Assembly: GCF_021513275.1 (NCBI RefSeq)
Contig: NZ_CP090978.1
Location: 5,623,247 to 5,687,246, forward strand
Direction: 5' to 3'
Source of the DNA: Paenibacillus hexagrammi
Lineage (GTDB): Bacteria; Bacillota; Bacilli; Paenibacillales; NBRC-103111
DNA: 64,000 nucleotides
Shown here: positions 26,610 through 34,801 of the stretch, piece by piece
Numbering within the stretch: the stretch's first letter is position 1
Layout: every line of letters begins with the position of its first letter
The notes under the pieces: generated by a model
Told to the model about the DNA's origin: nothing
Seen by the model: only the letters and a program-made list of their open reading frames with translations
The model's database searches: none
Made by a program: the position numbers and the translations under genes

Positions 26610-27038
26610 TTACTTGTGTGCTTCCTCATCGTTCGATGGATTCATCTCATCGACCAGTTGTCCGTCAATGTCGATGATGTCCTGGCTCTTACCCGCTTCT
26701 TCACCGAAGAATTCCACCAGCTTATCCTTCGCCTTCTTTTTCACTTCCGCATCAATGCTCATGGCGACAGCACCAAGTGCAAGTCCAAGGGCGCCAAGGT
26801 CGTCTACGTACCCTGCAATGGGCACCACATCGGGCACCAGATCTACCGGCAGGATCAGGTAGCCCAGCGCTCCATAGATCTGAATTTTGGCTTTAAGCGG
26901 CGTTTTCTTACTTTCCAGCGCATAGAACAACAGCAGACCGGCGTAGACGACCTTGGCCCCCGCGTCCTTGGCGTGTTTTTTGACCTTTTCCCAGAAACGG
27001 TCATTGGAAAAATGCTTTTCGTATTTAGATGTATCCAT
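26610..27038 (-). CDS. YkvA-family DUF1232 protein
   Basis: 142 residues. The DUF1232 core is present: KAKIQIYGALGYLILPVDLVPDVVPIAGYVDDLGALGLAL (signature L-x-P-x-D-L-x-P-D and G-x-x-D-D), with one or two amphipathic membrane-associated helices. The acidic C-terminus (DEMNPSNDEEAHK) is soluble. Function unknown in the family. Confidence 0.85.
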   Translation of the reverse strand: MDTSKYEKHFSNDRFWEKVKKHAKDAGAKVVYAGLLLFYALESKKTPLKAKIQIYGALGYLILPVDLVPDVVPIAGYVDDLGALGLALGAVAMSIDAEVKKKAKDKLVEFFGEEAGKSQDIIDIDGQLVDEMNPSNDEEAHK

Positions 27039-27211
27039 GCTTCTCTATGCCTCCAGCGTAGATTGGTTGCTTTTTTACCAGTATATCAAAGTTAGGGGAT
27101 CTTCTCACATCTGTACCGGTAACGCTGGAACAGGACAAGGATAAACAAACACCCTTCCTTCAGCTCTGTGCTGATGAAAAGGTGCCTGGGTCCTGCCTTA
27201 CATTCTCCGAA

Positions 27212-28102
27212 CTACGCCTCACCTGCAGGTGCCTTTTTCAAAACAGGGATCCAGATTTCACTCTTGAAGCTTGATGAAGTGATATCCTTACTTTCGTTCC
27301 ACAGCATCTCGGGACCCTTGGCGAGCTCGTAGCTAGCTTGAGGAAACCACTCCGAATAGATGCGCCCCCATATGTTCTGCAGTGTTTCAGGAAACGGCCC
27401 GACCGACTCAAATACCGCCCAGGTCAAACCAGGCACCTCCAACTGCGCCATATGTTCAGGACAGTCCTTAGTTGAAGCCACGCCGATATAATGATCGAGT
27501 TCCCCCTGCTCCTCCATACGCCCTTCGGAAAAATTGATCGATGCCTGAACAAGCCCCAAAGGCTCGACATTGGAAAGCTTTTTTAGATTAGCTATGGTTT
27601 CCCCGTCCAGTGACTTCCACATCTCTGCAATTTGTGGATTCACACCGCTGAACACGATGGGAACCCTCCGCGTAATACCTAGGATGCGAAAAGGACCTTT
27701 TTCAACAATCCGATAGTTCATGACACTGCCTCCTTGAATGGTGAGCTGAAAGGTCATGCGGGGATACGCTTTTAATAAGGAACCCTGCGTTTTGGCCGAG
27801 GAAGGCGGAATTCCGTGCACAGCTTGAAATGCTCTGGAGAAAGCATCCGCAGACTGGTAGCCGTACTTCAACGCCACATCGATCACTTTGCTATGGGTGG
27901 TTTGAAGCTCAAAAGCGGCAAGAGTCAAGCGTCTGCGCCGAATGTACTCGGACAGCGTAATCCCAGCCAGGAAAGAAAACATTCTGGAAAAATGATATTC
28001 CGAGCAATACGCAAGCCTAGAAGCTTCCTTAAGATCAATCTCCTCCGACAAATGTTCCTCAATATAAGCTAAGGCATGATTCATATTCGCAAGCGAATCC
28101 AA
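27212..28102 (-). CDS. AraC-family regulator with GyrI-like effector domain
   Basis: The start is set at TTG 28102, which has GGGAGG eight bases upstream (the frame is open to 28126). 296 residues: an N-terminal AraC double HTH (about 1-105, [29 protein letters not shown] and [17 protein letters not shown]), then a GyrI/SOUL-like ligand-binding domain (about 125-290). This is the Rob/BmrR-like arrangement used to sense lipophilic compounds. No target gene is adjacent in an obvious way. Confidence 0.9.
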   Translation of the reverse strand: MDSLANMNHALAYIEEHLSEEIDLKEASRLAYCSEYHFSRMFSFLAGITLSEYIRRRRLTLAAFELQTTHSKVIDVALKYGYQSADAFSRAFQAVHGIPPSSAKTQGSLLKAYPRMTFQLTIQGGSVMNYRIVEKGPFRILGITRRVPIVFSGVNPQIAEMWKSLDGETIANLKKLSNVEPLGLVQASINFSEGRMEEQGELDHYIGVASTKDCPEHMAQLEVPGLTWAVFESVGPFPETLQNIWGRIYSEWFPQASYELAKGPEMLWNESKDITSSSFKSEIWIPVLKKAPAGEA

Positions 28103-28288
28103 CAGGATAACCTCCCTTCCTACCAAGCATAGCAGACGCCGAACTCTTCAACCCGACTATCTTTGCACCGTTATGCGGGATACCGCAGGGACAAATTCAG
28201 CTGGTTGAGTAAACATATGTTCACTGGAAACATTATGGCAACCTATAACGTTAACTATGTATCATCAACTGCGGAGGAGAAAAGCTGA

Positions 28289-28693
28289 ATGTTCAAAACT
28301 CTTTTGATTTGGCTATTTATCTTGATTTTCACTGCAGGTTGCACCGGTTCCGAACACTCTCCCGAGAAACTTCGCGATCTTTATCCCGGTAATCTCATGC
28401 AGGTGGACGAAATACACATAACGATTGGAGCAACAGGTGAGAAAAAAATGTACCGCGACCCTAAGCAAATACAAGAATGGCTGAAGTCAGTTCAGGATAT
28501 AGAGTTCACCCGCTCACCAGATCAAAGCAAGAAAGACGGTTTTCTTTATGCCGTTACCCTTTTGGAAGGGAACACCGCCAAAATGTCGTTTACCACCAAT
28601 TCCGTTGGCGATACTTACTATGTGACTGACGCCAAGCTTGTTGATGCTATCAAGGAGATAGTGGACAAGGGAGTAAGTATTCCAGCCCCATAG
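28289..28693 (+). CDS. Small lipoprotein, unknown function
   Basis: 134 residues with a lipoprotein signal (LLIWLFILIFTAGC, lipobox TAGC). The mature domain has alternating strands (NLMQVDEIHITIGATGEKKMY and KMSFTTNSVGDTYYVTD) that resemble the repeated beta units of uncharacterised Bacillales lipoproteins. GGAGGAG lies ten bases before the ATG. Monocistronic. Confidence 0.75.
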   Translation: MFKTLLIWLFILIFTAGCTGSEHSPEKLRDLYPGNLMQVDEIHITIGATGEKKMYRDPKQIQEWLKSVQDIEFTRSPDQSKKDGFLYAVTLLEGNTAKMSFTTNSVGDTYYVTDAKLVDAIKEIVDKGVSIPAP

Positions 28694-28784
28694 TCGACTG
28701 ACTTAGCTAAGATGGCGCCGATCAGGGCAGATCCATCCCCACGCCCTGTCCCTTTGCACTCCCTACACCACCCCTGCTAACACA

Positions 28785-29396
28785 CTACTCAAACAAGCTG
28801 CTGAGCAAATACACAGCTGCCGCCCACATCACTAGCGCGGATATTTTATTCAAGTAACCCAGCCATCGGCCGGAGGTGTCTCGAAGCCCAAGCCAGCGTC
28901 CAGCCAAAGCTAAAGAAAAGAACCACATCCAAGAAACGCAGACACACGTCAATGTAAAAGCAACACGGTACACGCCTTGGTACTGCAAGGAGCTGGTACC
29001 GATAATGCCGATCGTATCCAGAATCGCATGCGGGTTGAGCAGCGACACCATCACGGTAAAGCTGACCAGCTTACCAATTTGTGCGTCACGCCGGACTTCC
29101 CTGCTGGACTCAGGCTTTGTTTTCCAAGCACCATAGCCCATGTACATCAAAAACACAAAGCCAACAATCACCAGCAGTAGCTTCATCCAAACAAAGCTAA
29201 AGACGACAACCGACACACCCAGTACTGCAGCCGTAATCAAGGCCGTATCGCACAGTGAAGCTGCAATCACAATGACCAGGACATGCAGCTTTCTTTCTCT
29301 GACCGCCCCCTGCGTAAACACAAAAAAGTTTTGCACGCCAAGCGGCATGATCAAGCCTATTGATAAAATAAGTGCGTGAAGAATTACAGAAACCAC
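28785..29396 (-). CDS. LysE/ArgO-family amino acid exporter
   Basis: 203 residues with six predicted helices. The LysE hallmark GLIMPLGVQNFFVFTQGA is in helix 1, followed by ASLCDTALITAAVLGV and LLNPHAILDTIGIIG with the conserved N-P-H/K-A. It should export basic or other amino acids; specificity cannot be read. Start GTG, with GGGGAGAG nine bases upstream. Confidence 0.88.
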   Translation of the reverse strand: MVSVILHALILSIGLIMPLGVQNFFVFTQGAVRERKLHVLVIVIAASLCDTALITAAVLGVSVVVFSFVWMKLLLVIVGFVFLMYMGYGAWKTKPESSREVRRDAQIGKLVSFTVMVSLLNPHAILDTIGIIGTSSLQYQGVYRVAFTLTCVCVSWMWFFSLALAGRWLGLRDTSGRWLGYLNKISALVMWAAAVYLLSSLFE

Positions 29397-29639
29397 AACG
29401 TCTCTCCCCTATTTACAAATCTAGTGTCTATGGAGCCTATCATCCAGCTAACTTTATCTATCATAATTGAACTATGTTCAAATATAAATATCAGATCTTC
29501 TGGATGTCCCGTTGAGAAGATAGATCAGCTAGTTTGGGAGTGTGACAGGCTTACTAAATTAACAGACAGAGGAATTCCAATATGTGGTATTATTTTGATT
29601 GTTGAATGTCTTTACACATAGATCAAGGAGGAAAAGAAC

Positions 29640-30407
29640 GTGAGCAAAAATGAACAGTTTCAAAAGCTTCACCAATCCGATGAATTACTTGTCCTTGGAA
29701 ACGCATGGGATTTGCCCTCTGCACGCGTTCTCGAAAAGGCCGGCTTCAAAGCAATAGGCACAACGAGTTGGGGAATCGCTGCCAGTATGGGGTACACCGA
29801 CGGGGAAGAGATCGATTTTGATCTTCAGCTAGCTGTGATTGGGCGAATCGTTGATCATGTGAACGTCCCAGTCACAGCAGATATAGAATCGGGCTATGGA
29901 CATAGCGATGAGGCCATTGTCAGCAACGTATTAAAGGTCGCTCATCTAGGAGCCTCCGGTATCAATATCGAGGACTCTTTGAAGGGGGAAACGGGGCTAA
30001 AGCAGCTCACGGAGCAATGCCAGCTTCTTTCAAAAATCCGAGGAGCTCTAGACAGCAACGGTTTCGAAGACTTTTTTATCAATGCCAGGATTGACGCATA
30101 TCTTCTGAATATAAATCCTCTTCATGAAACACAGGCTCGGCTAAAAGCTTATGTGGAGAGCGGCGCATCCGGGATTTTCGTACCTGGGTTAAAGGATGAA
30201 GCAGAAACCAAGCTTATCGCTTCCTGCACATCCGCACCACTCAATGTGATGGCACATTCGGACCTTGCAGATTTTGATAAGCTGCGGGAACTGGGCGTCC
30301 GTCGACTTAGCTTAGGAGGAGCATTGTACCGGAAAGCGGCTGCATTACTGGAGCAATGCGCGTTAGAGATGCTTGAGTCTCGCAGTACCTCCGTCTTATT
30401 TGAATAA
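29640..30407 (+). CDS. Isocitrate lyase/PEP mutase-family protein
   Basis: 255 residues forming the ICL/PEPM TIM barrel: LGNAWDLPSARVLEKAGFKAIGTTSWG, the metal-site PVTADIESGYG, SGINIEDSL and NARIDAYLL. The usual KKCGH-type catalytic loop of true isocitrate lyase is absent; the loop here reads EDSLKGETGLK. Such short proteins are commonly annotated carboxyvinyl-carboxyphosphonate phosphorylmutase or oxaloacetate-decarboxylase-like; the reaction is unknown. Start GTG at 29640 after AAGGAGG. Confidence 0.85.
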   Translation: MSKNEQFQKLHQSDELLVLGNAWDLPSARVLEKAGFKAIGTTSWGIAASMGYTDGEEIDFDLQLAVIGRIVDHVNVPVTADIESGYGHSDEAIVSNVLKVAHLGASGINIEDSLKGETGLKQLTEQCQLLSKIRGALDSNGFEDFFINARIDAYLLNINPLHETQARLKAYVESGASGIFVPGLKDEAETKLIASCTSAPLNVMAHSDLADFDKLRELGVRRLSLGGALYRKAAALLEQCALEMLESRSTSVLFE

Positions 30408-30470
30408 CCGGAAGGTGCTTCGCTAGATTTTATACAAGAGATGATCTTAGCCGGGAGGGGATCGCTAGCT

Positions 30471-31007
30471 ATGCTGGATATCGTGAAGTACATACTCAAT
30501 GACATGAATAAGCAGCTTGATCGCATGATAAAGAGCCTGGGGCAGCTTGATGATGACTTGATTTGGCACAAACAGAAGGCTTCCACGAATAGTATCGGCA
30601 ACCTTTGTCTGCATCTAGCTGGAAACGAGTATCAAAATTTCGTCAGTGCCATCGGCGGCAAACCGTTTATTAGAGAACGTTCCCGAGGTGAATTTGAGCC
30701 TGAAGGCGGGATAACCAAGGAAGAGCTGCAGAACCTACTGGTGCAAACCCGAAGCCAATCAACTGATATATTAGCAAGTCTTTCCGAAATGGATTTAGAC
30801 AGGGAAGTTGAGATTAGATACTCTCTAGAGGACTGGAATCACATGCACCGAACACAGGCATTGGAAAACGAGACCTACGATCGCAGAGTGATCCGCCTTC
30901 TGCTCATCCAGGTTGCTGCGCACTACGGTTACCACGCGGGACAAATCGTGCTTCTCACGAAATTATATAAAGATGTGGATGAGAACATTACGGGGCAGTA
31001 CCATTAA
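30471..31007 (+). CDS. DinB-superfamily DUF1572 protein
   Basis: 178 residues from the ATG at 30471 (GGGAGGGG ten bases upstream). A four-helix DinB/YfiT-like bundle with the three metal-site histidines in the expected places: NLCLHLAGNEYQNF, and AAHYGYHAGQIV near the C-terminus (H-x-x-x-H). Such proteins may be bacillithiol- or small-thiol-dependent transferases; the substrate is unknown. It follows the ICL/PEPM-family gene by 63 bases and could share its transcript. Confidence 0.85.
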   Translation: MLDIVKYILNDMNKQLDRMIKSLGQLDDDLIWHKQKASTNSIGNLCLHLAGNEYQNFVSAIGGKPFIRERSRGEFEPEGGITKEELQNLLVQTRSQSTDILASLSEMDLDREVEIRYSLEDWNHMHRTQALENETYDRRVIRLLLIQVAAHYGYHAGQIVLLTKLYKDVDENITGQYH

Positions 31008-31019
31008 TCATTCCATAAA

Positions 31020-31814
31020 TTAAATATGCTTCACTACAACACTGATCAAATACGCCGAAGGAAGCAGCACGAATTGAGCAAGCAGCGTTCCGAAGAACCG
31101 GCTGGTCATGAGCAGCACGTACACCTTGCCCAGCTGATCCTTGTATTTGTCATCACGCAGCGCCTTGTCCGTAATGAGTCCAAGCTGAGGGTCGATGAAT
31201 AACGTAAGCAGGATCGTAGCGATCCCGTTAATCAGACCGGAGGCTTGGGAGGCCGTTGCCGTATGGTCCGGAAGCAGATGTGCGGCATACAAAGAAGCCA
31301 GTACCCCGACCGTGTAGAAGGCCGTAACGATCACGTTCAGCAGAATGAAGCGTTTGGGGACATCGAGATAGCGGAACTGGCGCAGCTGCTTGATGGAGGG
31401 CTTCTTGATGTAATGCTTCGTATTCTTGAGCTGATCAACCGTTACGCTGGTAATCAGCTTAGGAATGGAGCCCGCGACCTCCAGCTTGGAGATGACACGA
31501 CCCGATATATGCACAAAGGTAGGGAAAAGAGCGATAGCAACAATGGTTCCGATCGAGGAAGCAAACATGATAACCCGAAGGCTCTCCAAGAGATCAAAGG
31601 AGGGGTTCTTGTTCGCAAAATCCACGAATTTGGCAGTCAAAGGAGCTTGTACTAAGTTAGCAGTTCGGGAGACCAGCACGATGATCCCGGTCAGCGAAAG
31701 AGCGACAGCGATTTTGTTCAGCTTCACACCGGCAAAACGTACCGAATAAGACAGCGTCTCCGCTGTATGGATAATTAATGTCAAAATAAATACCACAATG
31801 AGACTGTTGGTCAT
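31020..31814 (-). CDS. amj: Lipid II flippase Amj (alternate to MurJ)
   Basis: 264 residues with about six membrane helices. The opening VVFILTLIIHTAETLSYSVRFAGVK, then GIIVLVSRTANLVQAPLTAKFVD, matches the Amj (YdaH) family. In B. subtilis Amj is an alternate peptidoglycan precursor flippase induced by envelope stress. Standard length. The stop is 13 bases from the convergent DinB gene. No SigM-type promoter was securely identified. Confidence 0.88.
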   Translation of the reverse strand: MTNSLIVVFILTLIIHTAETLSYSVRFAGVKLNKIAVALSLTGIIVLVSRTANLVQAPLTAKFVDFANKNPSFDLLESLRVIMFASSIGTIVAIALFPTFVHISGRVISKLEVAGSIPKLITSVTVDQLKNTKHYIKKPSIKQLRQFRYLDVPKRFILLNVIVTAFYTVGVLASLYAAHLLPDHTATASQASGLINGIATILLTLFIDPQLGLITDKALRDDKYKDQLGKVYVLLMTSRFFGTLLAQFVLLPSAYLISVVVKHI

Positions 31815-31956
31815 GGGCGGTTCTCCCTGTTCAAAATTTGCACGATGTCGGGGTTACTTTTGCACGATATAGGTGATGTGGATTAACATACAGTCGATGT
31901 TCTCCCTCAGTGCGTATGGTATACTTTTATTATTCAAGTACAAGGAGTGATCCATC

Positions 31957-32214
31957 ATGAAATGGAATGAAATCACAAAAGTCCATCCGAATCGTCTTGT
32001 ACTGGTCGAAGCTCTTAAAGCCACCTCCCAGAACAGGATTCGAACCATTGAAGAAATGTCTGTAGTGAACGAATATCAGGATGCCAAGGAAGCTTGGGAA
32101 GGGTACAAGCAATTTCACAAAGAAGACCCCGGACGGGAGCTTTATATCTTCCATACCAGCCGTGAAGATGTTGAGGTGGTTGAAGAGTTCTTTTCCGGAG
32201 TGAGACAGCACTGA
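31957..32214 (+). CDS. Small hypothetical protein paired with retropepsin-like protease
   Basis: 85 residues, soluble, mixed alpha/beta: KVHPNRLVLVEALKA, IEEMSVVNEY, then RELYIFHTSREDVEVVEEFF. AAGGAG lies nine bases before the ATG. Its TGA overlaps the ATG of the next gene (TGATG), so the two are translated together. No named family was recognised; the pattern suggests a small adaptor or regulator working with the protease. Confidence 0.7.
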   Translation: MKWNEITKVHPNRLVLVEALKATSQNRIRTIEEMSVVNEYQDAKEAWEGYKQFHKEDPGRELYIFHTSREDVEVVEEFFSGVRQH

Positions 32215-32606
32215 TGCAGATTCAGATGATTCATGGGCTGCCAATTGTTTCCCTATCCATCGCATATAATCATCGTACCATTGAATTAACCGACGTGCTA
32301 TTTGATACCGGCTGTGCTGCTACTGTATTTGATACGGATGCACTCGCGGTAATCGGCTTGTATCCTGACTTCATCAACGGAAATGTAAAGCGGATGTATG
32401 GAATCGGCGGAACCAGTGAGGCTTGTTACGAGCAGTTGGTGCACAATATTCGGATTGACTCTGTAATCCTGCCTTATTTTCATTTACAGCTAGGTTCTAT
32501 TCATGAGCCATATGGATTTAATGGCATCATAGGAATAGACTACATGCTGCGGACCGGACTGAAAGTAGATTTTGACAAGTTGGAAATTAGCTATGCAAGT
32601 ACGTAA
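32214..32606 (+). CDS. Retropepsin-like aspartic protease-fold protein
   Basis: 130 residues forming a single retropepsin-like lobe: the catalytic motif DVLFDTGCAATVFD has the D-T-G triad near residue 31, the flap region reads YGIGGTSEACYEQLV and the C-terminal G-x-I-G-I-D matches the family's hydrophobic-hydrophobic-Gly element. As in viral proteases, activity would need dimerisation. No signal peptide, so it is cytosolic. Coupled to the 85-residue gene upstream; the substrate is unknown. Confidence 0.8.
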   Translation: MQIQMIHGLPIVSLSIAYNHRTIELTDVLFDTGCAATVFDTDALAVIGLYPDFINGNVKRMYGIGGTSEACYEQLVHNIRIDSVILPYFHLQLGSIHEPYGFNGIIGIDYMLRTGLKVDFDKLEISYAST

Positions 32607-32700
32607 TGCAGCAGCCGTGTAATCTTTATTAGCGGATGCTGCATTATTGCGTTCTTCAAACTCATTCTCGCAGCTCCTCTATGAGAAATACTCGCCGATA

Positions 32701-34635
32701 TTACTCCGCCCCCCTGCCAGTCCCTCGCATCAAATAAGGAAAGGTCAAGATCAAGCCCGCCGCAAATAAAACGATGGCCACATACACAGGCAGCAGATGA
32801 ATAAAGTCGGTATACCCGATATGTGCATGCACCCATAGTCCAGCTGTAAACCCCGGTAATCCTCCGTAAAGGAACGTCCACCACAGCCAAGCTTCCCCTT
32901 TATTGACCCCCCACAAGGCCGCCGCCGTGATGGCTATGGATAGGGAAAAGAGCGCTCCGCCAAACCCAGCCCGGTCATGGGCAATCAGCGGAATCAGCCG
33001 ATCATTCCAGGCGGACAACTGCTGTGGGCTGAGACCAAGGTAGTCCAAATCCGTGCTCACAAATACGCCCGTAATCCCGATGAAGGAAATACTAAGCCCT
33101 CCAACAGCCAAGGCCACCCCCATCACAACAAAACAGCACTGTCCCCACTGCGCCCTGAGCCATATCCGGTCATTCAGAAAGCCGGGAGGCTTACGGGAGG
33201 GCCTGTCCGAAAGTCCCCGAAGCGTGAGCAGCATCATCGGCAGCAGGACAGCGGCTACCGCAGCATGCAGCGGATCGAAATAACCGTACCCGAGATAGAG
33301 GAAAAAGCTGCTGAACCCGACTACGCAGGAGGCGAATACGGCTGTTTTGGCCCAGTGCAGCCCCTCCCGAAGTCCATGGCGGGCCAGCTGTGTATAAAAG
33401 ATGCCGATCGACATCATCGTCCCGGCCAGCGTAATCCGGTCGTGTGACATGAAGTGCAGCACCCTAGGATTCCATTCTAATATTGTATGGCGCTTCACGC
33501 CTAAAAAGACCTCATCGTACGGCAAAAGCACACTGGATGCCGCGATCAGCCAGGCGAGCACGCCTCCGATCAGCATGCCGATGCCAAGAAGATACATCCA
33601 GCCCCAGTTCGCCCAAAAGGAATACGGCTTCGCTTCGGGCAGCTGGCACAGGCGGTCGTAGAGCACCGCTTCGTTGACCCGCTTCGCGAGACCGGGCCCG
33701 GCGTAGACCAACCCGCTGTGCAGCTGGACGCAGTCCGCGCCTGCGGCGAGCAGCTCGCGGGCGTCCTGCGGCTGGTGTACGCCGCCGCAGGCGACAAGCG
33801 GCTGCCGCTCCGCCAGCAGCGCTCGCAGACGGCGCACCGCGCTCAGCGATGCGCCAAGGGCATCGGCGGCGACGCAACTGCCGCCGCCCTCCTGGCGCAC
33901 GGCTTCGCCGAGCGCCACGCCTTGGCAGCGCGTCAGTGCGCCGCTGCCGGCAAGGGCCTCTAGTGCCGCCTGCGAAGCATCCAGCGGCACGTAGAGCAGC
34001 ACAGGCTTGCCCAGCGCAATTTCGCCGGCAAGCTGCTGCGCCTGCAGAAGGATGGCCGCCGCTTGCTCCGGCGGCCATCCTTCATCCAGCGCGTCGAGGT
34101 AAAACCCCGACGCGTAAGGGGCCAGCTTCACGAGCAGCTCGCGCAACTCGTGAAGAGCCTGCTCCGGCGTCCGTCCCGGCATCGGACGCAGCCGAAAGAA
34201 ATGCGGCAGCCGGTGTCCGCTGCCGCGCTGCATGCGCTCGGCGATGCGGTCTGCGCCATCGTTCTCGTACCCATCCGGGTAGACGATGGCTTCATCGTCC
34301 ACCTCCCGCAGAATCGGCTCGTCCCTTTGGATCGCCTGCACCGTCACGGGACCGACTTCGATAAAACCGAAGCCGAGCTGAGCCATCGCCCGATGGGCCG
34401 TGCCATGCGGATCCAGCCGCCCGCCTAATCCGACCGGGTACGCAATCGGCACACCGGCCAGCTCGCCGGACAATATGGAGGTCAGCTCCATATGCCCCAT
34501 TGTCCGGATGACAAGCGGCCCTCCCGGCATTCTGCTTAGCGTTCCCATCGTAAAGAGGGTGATGTCCCGAGCAAGCTTTGCAGGCATACGGAACAGCATT
34601 GGTTTAAATATGGAATGATAGGACCAATCCGGCAT
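32701..34635 (-). CDS. DHODH-like domain fused to polytopic membrane domain
   Basis: 644 residues from the ATG at 34635 (GGGGAG upstream). Residues 1-340 follow class 2 dihydroorotate dehydrogenase: FKPMLFRMPAKLARDITL, GVPIAYPVGLGGRLDPHGTAHRAMAQLGFGFIEVGPVT, and the FMN-phosphate region CGGVHQPQDARELLAAGADCVQLHSGLVYAGPGL. The Asn- and Ser-containing catalytic segment SPNTPGLR of PyrD is not found, so it may not oxidise dihydroorotate. Residues 345-640 contain about eight membrane helices with two copies of an HDR motif (FMSHDRITLAGTMMSIGI and LIAHDRAGFGGALFSLSI), suggesting an internal duplication. Probably a flavin-binding membrane oxidoreductase; function unknown. Confidence 0.75.
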   Translation of the reverse strand: MPDWSYHSIFKPMLFRMPAKLARDITLFTMGTLSRMPGGPLVIRTMGHMELTSILSGELAGVPIAYPVGLGGRLDPHGTAHRAMAQLGFGFIEVGPVTVQAIQRDEPILREVDDEAIVYPDGYENDGADRIAERMQRGSGHRLPHFFRLRPMPGRTPEQALHELRELLVKLAPYASGFYLDALDEGWPPEQAAAILLQAQQLAGEIALGKPVLLYVPLDASQAALEALAGSGALTRCQGVALGEAVRQEGGGSCVAADALGASLSAVRRLRALLAERQPLVACGGVHQPQDARELLAAGADCVQLHSGLVYAGPGLAKRVNEAVLYDRLCQLPEAKPYSFWANWGWMYLLGIGMLIGGVLAWLIAASSVLLPYDEVFLGVKRHTILEWNPRVLHFMSHDRITLAGTMMSIGIFYTQLARHGLREGLHWAKTAVFASCVVGFSSFFLYLGYGYFDPLHAAVAAVLLPMMLLTLRGLSDRPSRKPPGFLNDRIWLRAQWGQCCFVVMGVALAVGGLSISFIGITGVFVSTDLDYLGLSPQQLSAWNDRLIPLIAHDRAGFGGALFSLSIAITAAALWGVNKGEAWLWWTFLYGGLPGFTAGLWVHAHIGYTDFIHLLPVYVAIVLFAAGLILTFPYLMRGTGRGAE

Positions 34636-34655
34636 AGCCACTCCCCTATCTCGTC

Positions 34656-34723
34656 TACCAAATGGTAAAATTTATCTTTTTATTATACCTGTTTTCCGCT
34701 CCAATTGTACCAAGTCTTTGGTA
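34656..34723 (-). promoter_or_regulatory. Promoter of the DHODH-fusion gene with paired dyads
   Basis: -10 TATAAT at 34682-34687 on the minus strand. Two related dyads bracket it: TACCAA-GTCT-TTGGTA (34708-34723) at about -35 and TACCA-AA-TGGTA (34656-34667) just downstream of the start site. This is the layout of a repressor-controlled promoter; the repressor is unknown. Confidence 0.6.
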
Positions 34724-34801
34724 GTGGAGAGAGGAATGATGCACTTGATTGGGGTGTCCAATGAACTTAATGTGGAATTCTACGTGGGAATTAATCTAAC
34801 T

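Noticed and set aside
29376..29621. 81-codon plus frame between lysE and the ICL/PEPM-family gene
   Set aside because: It begins inside lysE, has no ribosome binding site and occupies the AT-rich promoter region of the next gene.
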